Source: a virus
Strand: one strand, 5' to 3'
IMG/VR virus record: IMGVR_UViG_3300027969_000063
Coordinates: 41,517-105,516 of that record
Length of the DNA stretch: 64,000 bases
Below the pieces are notes generated by a model, which worked only from the letters and a program-made list of their open reading frames with translations, was not told where the DNA came from and ran no database searches. Shown here piece by piece: positions 51,186 through 63,100 of the stretch; the stretch's first letter is position 1; every line of letters begins with the position of its first letter. Made by a program: the position numbers and the translations under genes.

Positions 51186-54100
51186 TAAGGTTTCCTAATT
51201 GGCCATTACTATCAAGACCCCATGTGTATAAAGTATTGGTACTGTCAATTGCTGCTGAATGTCCTTGTCCAGTTGCAACAGAAATCCAATTTGATTTACC
51301 TACACTAATTTGAACAGGTGAAGATTTGTTAATTGTAGTACCATCACCCATTTGACCGGAACTATTAAGACCCCATGCAAATAAACGACCACTTGAATCA
51401 ACTGCTAATATTTGGCCAAAAGATGCACTTACTGATACCCATGAAGAATTGCCAACTTGTACCGGTGAAGATTTGTTAATTGTAGTACCATCACCTAAAC
51501 TACCCCAAGTATTATCACCCCACATAAACAACCGACCTTGAATGTCAATACCTACCGTAGTTCTATTAGAAGAAGCTTGAACAAAAGCCCAAGAACTGTT
51601 GCCTATTTTATTAACCCATGAAGTTTTTGTTGTTACTGTACCATCACCTAATGCACCACTAAGTGCATCACCCCATGCATATAGAGCACCAGCCGTGGTA
51701 ATACCTACTACATATCCACCAGGAGTAGCTCCTGTACGGCCTCCACCAACATCTACAATTGTCCAAGAAGATCCAGTTAGTGGTTGACCAGTGCTTGAAC
51801 CAAAACCACCAGAAGTATTGTCACCTTTTTCACCGGTAACTGAATATCCTGTAAAGGTAGCAACACCATTGTTATTTAAAAGGAATGTACTGCAATAAGC
51901 TGTTCCTCCAGCATTATTTGCAGAATTGGTGCCAACAAAACTAAATGATGATCCAGCATAACATAATACCGGTGAAGATGTGGATGCTCCGGCACTAGCA
52001 TTTGCTGGATTTCCTCGATCATTAAAACCCCATGCATATAAAGCACCTTGAGTAGTAATAGCTATACTAATAAAATGAGAGGCTTTTACAAATGTCCATG
52101 AAGAAGTACCAAGTTTTACTGGAGATGATTTAGAAACTATTGTATTATCACCTAATTGACCAGAAGTATTCAAGCCCCAAACCCATAAACCACCAGTAGT
52201 ATCAATAGCCATTGTATGAGAAGCACCAAGACTTATTTTTTTCCAAGTTGCAGATGTGTTATAAAAATTGGTAGTAACCAATGTTTTTTGCGGATTATTT
52301 ACAAGCGGATTAGTTCCTAAACCTAATTGACTATTGGTATTATTTCCCCAACCATATAAACTACCGGATATTCCACGGCCATAGAAGAAGTTTCCTGTAC
52401 CTGATGATATTAAATTAAATGAAGTATCTGCCACTACTGTATCTAAACCAATTTGTACGGGTGAAGATTTGCTAGTAGTGGTGACATCACCTAATTGATA
52501 AGAACTAGCAAGACCCCATGTAAACAGTCGGCCATTAATATCAAGACCTAAATTATTATTATTTGAAAATGGATTACCATTTACCACGGACCAAGATGAT
52601 GAACCAATTTTTATTGGAACGGATCTACTAATTGTTGTACCATCACCTAATTGACCAGAAGCATTAACACCCCAAGCATACAAAGCACCAGTTGAATCAA
52701 TAGCATTTGATAAACCAACATAAGACCAAGATGTAGTATTGTAAGAATATGGAACAGAATTAATTGTTTGAACATTTCTATTGGTTGTTGTGCCATCACC
52801 TAATTGGCCAGAAGTATTAAGACCCCAAGTATATACATTACCTGTAGTATTAATAGCTGCTGCATGAGTACTACCAGCACTTACTGTAGTCCATGATAAT
52901 GAACCAACTTGTACTGGTGATGATCTAGTTGCACCACCATCACCTAATTGACTAGTAGCACCATTACCCCAAGAATATAAACGACCGAGTGTATTGAGAG
53001 CAAATGTACTATCAAGTCCAGCACTCACTACAGTCCAAGAATAATATGTTGAAAGAATGACAGTTGCACCAATTTGTACTGGAGAAGATTTATCAACAAT
53101 AGTATTATCACCTAATTGGCCATAATTATTAACACCCCAAGCAAACAAACGACCAGTATTATCTATAGCAGAACTACCTTGGCCAGAAGATAATTTAGTC
53201 CACGATGAAGTACTAACTTGTACTGGTGATGATCTATTAGTGATTGTACCATCACCAAATGCGCCGCCAGCATTTGAACCCCAAGCCCATAAATTACCAA
53301 TAGAATCAATAGCTGTGGTAGCATAGTTGCTAGTAACTACTTTTGTCCAAGCTCTTGTACCAATTTTTACCGGCGATGATTTATTAATTGTTGTGCCATC
53401 ACCCATAAAACCAGAAGCATTCCATCCCCAAGTATATAATGCACCAGTAGTATCGATAGCCGCTGTAGTAGAAAAACCTACTGATATTAATATCCATGAT
53501 GAAGTACCAATTTGTACCGGTGAGGATTTACCAGCTGAGGTGTTATCACCTAATTGGCCTAAGGAATTATTACCCCACATAAACAAACGACCATTAATAT
53601 CAATTGCTGCACCCCTTGAATCACCACAACTTACCATTGACCATGAACTCGTACCAATTTGTACTGGTGAAGATTTAGCAACTAAAGTACCATCACCTAA
53701 TTGACCAACAGCGTTATCACCCCAAGCATATAAACGACCATTGGTATCGATAGCTAACACATTACTGTATCCAACACTTACTGCTGACCATGAACTTGTA
53801 CCAATTTTAGCAGGTGAAGATTTAGAAACTCCGGCATTATCACCTAATTGTCCGCTAGCTGATGAACCCCAAGTCCACAAAGCACCAGTAGAATCAATAG
53901 CTGCCGACATAGCATTAACAACACCAAATCCGCCGGCGCTTACTTTACTCCATGTGCGATATCCGGTTGGTGTATCCAAATTTGATCCAATTTGTATTGG
54001 AGTGGATTTACTAATTGTAGTACCATCACCTAAATTACCAACTGAATTTTGACCCCATGCCCATAATGTTGAATCTTCAGCACGAATGGCTAAAGTATGA

Positions 54101-57100
54101 GAATTATTTAATCCTCTCGACACTTCACTCCATGTAGAAGATATTGTTGTTGAAGTATTTGCTTGTTGTATTATTACTGGTGAAGATTTACTAATTGTAG
54201 TACCATCACCTAGTTGGCCACTAGTATTTTGACCCCATGTAAACAAACGGCCAATAGTATTAATTGCAGTAGTATAAGAATTACCAAGAGCTACGGATGA
54301 CCACGAATCGGTTCCTATTTGTACAGGTGAAAATTTATTAATTGTGGTACCATCACCTAGTTGGCCAACATTATTTAAACCCCAAGCAAACAAAGCTCTT
54401 GCACTTGTAATAGCTGCTGTATGAGTACCACCAACAGCTACGGCTGACCATGAAGAATAAACATATGTTGTTTCATTATAAACATTAGAAACGGTTACTG
54501 GTGATGATCTAGTAATTGTAGTACCGTCACCTAATTGATATGAAGAATTAAAACCCCATGCAAATAAATTACCAGTCAAATTAATTGCAGTGGTAAAAGA
54601 ACTACCATTACTAACAGCTACGGTTGTCCATGAAGAAGTACCAATTTGTACTGGTGATGATCTAGTGGTTACTGTATTATCACCTAAGTTGCCTAGACCA
54701 TTATAACCCCATCCATACAAACGACTGTTTATATCAATACCCATTGTATGGAGATCACCTGCGGCCACTTTAGTCCATGAGCTTGAACCAATTTTTACCG
54801 GCGATATATTGTTAGTTGTACTGTTGTTACCTAATTGACCATAAGCATTATATCCCCAACCATATAAAGCACCAGTAGTATCAATGGCGGTAGTATAATT
54901 AGTACCTGCACTTACTGCGGTCCATGAAGAATAAACATTTAATGCTTCATTGTATGCTGTAACTAATACTGGAGATGATCTACTGGTTACGCTACGGTCA
55001 CCTAATTGGCCAGAAGTATTAAGACCCCAAGCATATAAATTACCTGTAATATCAATAGCTTTTGTGTTATTATTACCAGCACTTACTACTGACCATGAAG
55101 AGGTACCAATTCTTGCTGCTGTAGATTTAGTTGTTGTTGTATTATCGCCTAATGCACCATAAGTACCACTACCCCATGTCCATAAAGCACCGGTAGTAGT
55201 AATAGCGGCACCACCTGAGGCGCCAGCAGACACAGAAGTCCAAGACGGAAGAGAAGAACCTGTTACAGTATCCGCTAACGTACTCAATAATACTGGTGAA
55301 GATTTAGAAACTGTTGAATTATCAGCTAGTTGTCCATATTGATTGCTACCCCATGTATACAAAGTACCATTACTTAATATACCAGTAGTATAATTATATA
55401 GTGCTGAAGCTGGCATATTAACGGCCACGGCCGACCATGAAGAAGTACCAATTTGTACAGGAGAAGTTTTATCAACAGTAGTATTATCACCTAAATTTCC
55501 ATAACCATTATAACCCCATGCAAATAAAGCACCAGTAGAAGTAATTGCCGCAACGTGTTGTGAACCAGTACTTATTGATGACCAAGAATAAGTTGATACA
55601 ATTTTAGTTGGATAAGAAAGATTTTGTTGACCATATATTCCTGGAATAAAAGTATAACTACCCGATAATGCTTTTTGGTAACCCCACATATACAAACTGC
55701 CATTAGTATCAATTGCCGATTGAGTAGATCCACCAGCATTTACAAATGACCAAGAAGAATAAGTAACTGTGGTGCTATCTACATTAAGTGCTGTTAATGA
55801 ACTTAATTGAAATGGTGGACTACCTGCAGCTGAGTAAGCTGTGCCATCTGTAGCAATAGCAACTGGTTGTGTATAACCAGCATCTACAAATGACCAAGAA
55901 GAAGTACCAATTTTTGTTGGTGACGATCTAGAAATTACTGTACCGTCACCCAAACGACCATCGCTATTTTGACCCCATGTATATAGAGCACCAGTAGTAT
56001 CGATGGCATATGTATAATCCCATCCAGCGGATACTTGTGTATATGAATTTGTACCATATATTTGAGTTGGTGTAACTATAAAAGTTTGGCCGTTACCTAA
56101 TCCACCACTATAACTTGCACCCCATGTCCATATTCGGCCAAGAGTATCAATAGCTGCGCAATGACTTTGGCTAATACTTACCATGGTCCATGAAGAACCT
56201 GCAGGACCAATTTGTACCGGCGAAGAATAGTTAACACTATTAAATCCGTTTTGACCTATACTACCGGAACCCCAAGCAAATAGTCGACCAACAGCATCGA
56301 TAGCTAAAGTTGTAAATGCTGATTTACCAGTAGCAACCATTGCCCATGAAGAAGTACCAATTTTTTGTGGAGTGGTTTGAGGAGTAGTTGCATTACCAAT
56401 ACCTAATTGACCCTGAGCATTATAACCCCATCCATAAAGTTCTCCAGAAATAGTAATGCCCATGGTATAACTATGACCGGCTGAAATTTTACTCCAAGAA
56501 GATGCGCCCACTCCAATTATTCGTTTTGGCGCACTAACAGTAGTTGTTGTACCATCGCCTAATTGATAAGTACTATTATTACCCCACACCCATAAACGAT
56601 TAAGGGTATCAATAAGCATGTAATGATTGGTTCCTGCTGATACTGATGATACTTTAGGACCAAAACCGTAAAGTGATCCGCCATAATTATTATAATAAAG
56701 ACTAATAGTATACAAATTTTGATTATTATCAACAGCATAAGCATTTTGATTTGTATCAATAGATATTTTGCTTAAAGGTACTGTTGCTGGTTTATTAGAA
56801 ACTTGTCCTGCTGCACCACCACTGGCCCATGTATATAAATTTCCTAAATTATCAATTGCAAAAGTTCGATTTGCAGCACTTAGTGAAGTCCAAGATTGAG
56901 TTGAAGGAGCTAAAGGTGTTGATTTAACAAATACTGGTGATGATTTTGTAGCCACTCCTGATCCGTCAGCTAATTGACCATAGGTGTTATCACCCCACAC
57001 ATATAAATTGCCACCAGAATTATATGCTAGAATATTTTGCTGAGTAATCTCTATTGAATTTGGAGACAATCCACTTAAATTAGGAAGAGTTGTCATTATA

Positions 57101-60100
57101 GGACTAACATTGGTGTTATTGTTACCGCTTAAATAATAACCATTATAACCCCAATGCCATAAAGTATTAGTGCTATCAATAGCACAGCTCGCTAAAGCAG
57201 TTTTTGCAAATATCCAACTTCTATCAATACCAATTTGTACAGGTGAAGATTTAGACACGTTAGTACCATCACCTAATTCATATGAGGAATTATAACCCCA
57301 TGTAAACAAACGGCTATTAATATCAATAGCAGATGAAGAGGAATAACCAGCACGCACAAATGACCATGAGCTATTACCAATTTGTACCGGCGAAGCAGCT
57401 GTATATTGAGCAACTGTTGTACCATCACCTAAATTACCATAAGTATTATTAAGTAAACCCCATAAACGACCAACGGTATCAATTGCAAGAATATGAGCTG
57501 CACCTTGAGATGACATTACAAATGAGTTGCCTGCACCCATTTGTACTGGTGAATTTCCTTGTCCTAAACTAGAACCCCAAAAATATAATCGACCACTGGT
57601 ATCAATGGCTGAAAATCCAGCACATTGAAGATCCGTAGCACCTAAAGCTGTCCAGCTTTTATCAGTACCAATTTGTACAGGAGAAGATTTATGAGTAAAT
57701 GTTGAAGCATTATTAATATCACCTAACTGAGAAGCATCATTTGAACCCCATGTGAATAGGCGACCATCAACCGTAATACCTGCTGAAGATGACCTACACA
57801 CCGCTACTGTTGTCCATGAAGAAGTACCAATTTGCATGGCACTATATTGTTTATTTCCTGTTCCTGAATTAACTGAATTATTACCTATTTGGCCACTTCC
57901 ATTAGCACCCCATGCCCATAAAGCACCGGTAGAATCGATGGCTAATGCATGTTGACCTATTGAAACTTTTTTCCAATTACCCGATAATGCAACCGCTACT
58001 GGTGATGATTTATTAACCGCTGTACCATCACCTGGATTGTTACCCCAACTATATGCTTTACCTGTACTATCAATTGCAGATGTAAAAAAGTTACCTGCAG
58101 CCACTTTTGTCCATGAACTAGAGCCAATTTTAACTGGTGAAGATTTTGAAACTGTAGTGCCATCACCTAATTGGCCATAGGTAGCATTAGAACCCCACAC
58201 ATATAAAGCACCTGTAATATCAACAGCAGCTGAATGAGAATTACCAGCAGCTACATATGCCCATGATGATGTACCAATTTTAACTGGCGAAGATTTATCG
58301 ATGGTAGTACCATCACCTAATTGACCGGCAATATTTCGGCCCCACGCCCACAATGATGAATCTTGATTACGAATTGCTAATGTAAAAAATTCATTTTGAG
58401 AAATTTGTTTCCATGTAGCTGTTGTGGATCCAATTAATTGAACGGCTCGAGATTTATCAATTGCAGTATTGTCACTCAATTGACCATTAGAATTATAACC
58501 CCATGCCCACAAAGAACCAGTATAATCAATAGCAGTTGTATGGTAATTACCAGAACTTATTTTTGACCATGATGTATATGAATTTAATGTTTGAGTAAGA
58601 GAAGCGGTAAAAGCAGCAAGAACAACAGGAGAAGATTTGGAAATTGTTGTGCCATCACCAATTGCACCTGATGTGCCAAGACCCCAAACAAATAAATTAC
58701 CATTAACATCAATAGCGGATGTGTGTGTTTGTCCAGCGTATACGGCTGACCATGATGAGGTACCAATTTGTACAGGAGAAGATTTATTAACTGTTTGTCC
58801 ATCACCTAATTGGCCATTAGCATCATTACCCCATGTAAACAAACGACCAACAGAATCAATAGCGGCACAATGAGATTGTCCTGCACTAACAAATGACCAT
58901 GAAGATGAACCAATTTTGGTTGGTAATGATTTTTGAACTGTAGTGCCATCACCTAATTGACCATTAGAACCACTACCCCAAACATATAGAGAACCATCAA
59001 TAGTAATAGCTAATGTATTGGAACCTCCAACAGAAACTTTTGCCCATGAAGAAGAACCTACTTGTACGGGCGATGATTTAGTAACAGTAGTGCCATCGCC
59101 TAAGTTTGCTAAGTTACCATAACCCCATGTAAACAAACGGCCATTAATATCAATAGCGGCCGTATTTGAAGTGCCAGCTGATGCTACTGACCATGAAGAA
59201 GCACCAATTAATGTAGGATTAGATTTACTGGTAGCAGTACTATCACCTATTTGTCCATTAATACCACTACCCCATGTATATAATTTTCCTGTTGTATCAA
59301 TAGCAGCATTATGTAGATAACCTACGGATAGTAATGACCATGAACTTGAACCAATTTTAACCGGAGAAGATTTAGCAACAGTTGTGTTATCACCTAACTG
59401 ACCATAAGTAACGTTACTACCCCATGCATACAAAGCACCAGTAGAATCAATAGCAACTGCATGTGAAAAACCAGCACCAATTTGACTCCACGAAGAAGTA
59501 CCAATTTGTATTGGTGAAGATTTAGCAACTATTGTATTGTCACCTAATTGACCACCGTTATTAGAACCCCATGCCCATAAAGAACCATTAGAACGAATAC
59601 CAAATGTATCTTGAAATGTACCGGGTCCGCCACCTGCTGCGGTTTTACTCCAATAAACTGGTTCTGTATATGTTACAGCTGCAGCTCCAGCTTTTACCGG
59701 TGTGGATCTAGTAACTGTAGTGCCATCACCTAATTGTCCATAAACATTTTCACCCCAAGAATAGATTTGACCATTACTGGATTTTGCTACTGAATAATAG
59801 GTACCAACATCCAAATCAGTCCAAGTAGATGGTATAGTAAATGGTATGACGCTAGTTGAAATTGTTGGAGAATTTACAGGAGTAATATCTGTAATTGGTG
59901 ATGATTGACAAGTCATCAATTTTGTATTTGCTATTGCTGATATTGGTTGAGTTGGTACAGTAAATAATGATCCACTATAAACTGCTGTGCCGTTAACAAA
60001 ACGGAAGTTAGAAATATTTCCAGCAAATGTTGCAGCACCACTACCATCTGCTCCAATTCTTAATGATCCATTTCCTATTGTGCCGGCTTGTGTATCTGTT

Positions 60101-63100
60101 GTTGCATCAAGAGTACCATTAACATATAATTTAACTGTTGAACCTGAACGAACTACAGCAATATGAGCCCATGTATTAATAGACAATGTGCTAGTATAAG
60201 TGGTTGAAATATTACCGTATAGATTTGAAGTTATAGTATTTCCTACTAAAAACCAAGTGTATCTGCCAGTAGCTTCTGAGCCCAATGTAAACAAAGAACG
60301 AGTACCTGTTACGCTAGTTGGATAGTACCAACCTTCAACAGTAAAATCACCAGTACAATTGTATGTCGAATTTATATAACCGGTATTTGTGGTTAAGTAT
60401 TGATTTGTTCCGTTAAATAATACAGAATTAAAACCAAGAGTGCCGGTTGGAATGCTAATTGCTACAGGAGAGGATCTATTTGTAAAAGTATTATCGGCTG
60501 TTGCATTACTATAAGGATTATAACCCCATCCAAATAAAGCACCAGTAGAAGTAATGCCATTTGCCCAATAATTTCCAAGAGATATTACCGACCACGATGA
60601 TGAACCAATTTTTACTGGCGCAGATTTGTTAACTGTAGTACCATCACCTAATTGTCCATAACCATTATACCCCCATGTGTATAAAGCACCAGTAGAATCA
60701 ATGGCGGCCGTACCTAAGTCGCCAACTGCCACGGATGTCCATGAAGAGTTGCCAATTTTAACTGGTGTTGATTTATTAACAGTAGTACCATCACCTAGTT
60801 GACCATTAGTATTATTACCCCATGTGTATAAAGCACCTGTGTTAGTGATACCAGCAAACTGTACTCCATTATCACCAGTAGCAAGTTGTACCCAAGAGTA
60901 TGTTGATCCTGAATTAGCAATTTGTGTTGGTGTACTATAATTTGCAAAGCCAGTTAAGTATCCAATTTGGCCTTGAACATTACTACCCCATGCCCACAAT
61001 TTACCATCTGATGTAATACCTGTTGTAAATAAAGATCCTGCAGATACAGATGACCATGAGCTTGTACCAATTTTTACTGGTGAGGATTTACTAACGGTAG
61101 TATTGTCACCTAATTGATAAGAGCCATTAAATCCCCAAGTATATAAAGCACCTGTAGTATCAATAGCAGCTGTGTGTGTTGATGAAGCAGTTATGGATGT
61201 CCATGAAGAGTTGCCGATTTTAACAGGCAATGATTTGCTAACTGTAGTACCATCACCTAATTTTCCAATTGCACCATCACCCCACGCATACAAAGCACCA
61301 AGCGAATCAATAGCAACCGAATGTGAATATCCAGCACTTACTTTTGACCAAGATTTGGCACTAATTAATACTGGAGAGGATCTAGTAACTACAGTACCAT
61401 CACCAAGTTGACCGCTAGCATTACCACCCCATCCATATAAAAGTCCAGTATTAGAAATAGCTAATGTGTGGCTAACTCCTTCCGAAATTTGAGCCCAAGA
61501 ATGTGGTGTTGCAGAATTAGGAAGTTTTGTTGGTACAGTATATAATGATTGGTTAATAAAGTTTCCAAGTTGGCCAAAAGTATTACTACCCCATGTCCAT
61601 AATGAACCATCGGTTGCAATTGCAGTAGTGTGAGAATCACCAGTACCTATGGATGTCCATGAATTAGAACTTCTTAATGGATATATTATGGTATTTAATG
61701 AAGAAACAACACCACCATTATTAGTAATTGTAAACGCATTGGTGCTGTTATCAATGAATGTGTCTGATTGACAAGTTAACAATGCTGTGTTGGCAATAGC
61801 AGTCAATGGTACAGATAATGTGTTAAAGTCAGATGTATATACAGCAGTACCTTTAACAAAACGAAGATTAGAAATAGAACCAGTAAATCTACTACCACCA
61901 GCGGAAACTGCCTCACCAATGTATAGAGGTTGAGCATTACCATTAAGTGTGGTGGTATTTGTAAATTGTAGAACAGCACGGCCATCCACATAAACTGTGT
62001 TGTTGTTTGTGCCTGAACCATTTCTAACCCAAGCTACATGATGCCAAGTACCATCAGTAATTGGTACTGAAATATCATTTAGTGCCGATTGGCCAATGAT
62101 AGCTCTAAGTAAATTTGATTTAAATCCAAAATTCCATTCACCTAATGCACCTGTGTTATATTGACTAATTATACTAGCGGTTTGAGCATCACTACCATAA
62201 GTTGTATTGAGCCAAGCTTCAATTGTAAAATCACCACTACCTGGCTGATTTGCTACAGTATTAGGAGTACTCAAATAACAACCGCCAGCTCCATTAAATT
62301 GTGAAGCAAAAGTACTAAATGTATTAAGAGCACCAACTTGTACAGGTGAAGATTTACTAATTGTAGTACCATCACCTAATTGATAAGAACCATTTAAACC
62401 CCAAGCATATAATTTTCCATCTGAAGTGACACCAAATCCTGCAGAGTTACCGGCGTTTACTGTTGACCAAGAACTTGTACCAATTTGTACTGGCATTGAT
62501 TTATTAACTACAGTACCATCACCTAATTGTCCAGCAGTATTATTACCCCATGCCCACAATGTTGAATCTTGATTACGAATTGCTAGTGTAAAATTGGCAC
62601 CAGGAGCTTTAGATGCAGAAACAATTCTCCATGAGGAATATGATGCAACAGTATTAACCACTACAGGAGATGATCTATCAATAGATGTACCATCACCTAA
62701 ACCACCCAAATAAGTACCGTTATTTGAACCCCAAGCATATAATGTGCCAAGGCTGGTAACAGCAAATGCTTGAGAATTTCCAACACTTACTGTTGACCAT
62801 GAGCTTGTACCAATTTGTACTGGAGATGATTTAGTAATCGTAGTGCCGTCACCTAATTGACCATTAGCATTAAGCCCCCAAGTAAACAAACGTCCAACAG
62901 TATCAATGGCAGCTGAATAAGAATTAGCTGCACTTATTTTTGACCAAGAGGATGAACCAATTTTAACTGGTGATGATCTAATAGATGCTGTGTTATCACC
63001 TAAAGCACCACTATTAAAACCCCATGCATACAATGCGCCAGTAGAATCAATAGCAATTGTATGAATTTGGCCAGTTGATACTGTTGACCATGAAGAATTG

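Noticed and set aside
47017-63000. Many plus-strand frames with GEDLxxVVPSPN repeats
   Set aside because: They are the mirror of the RCC1 repeat DNA, share no start signal and break at each unit difference.
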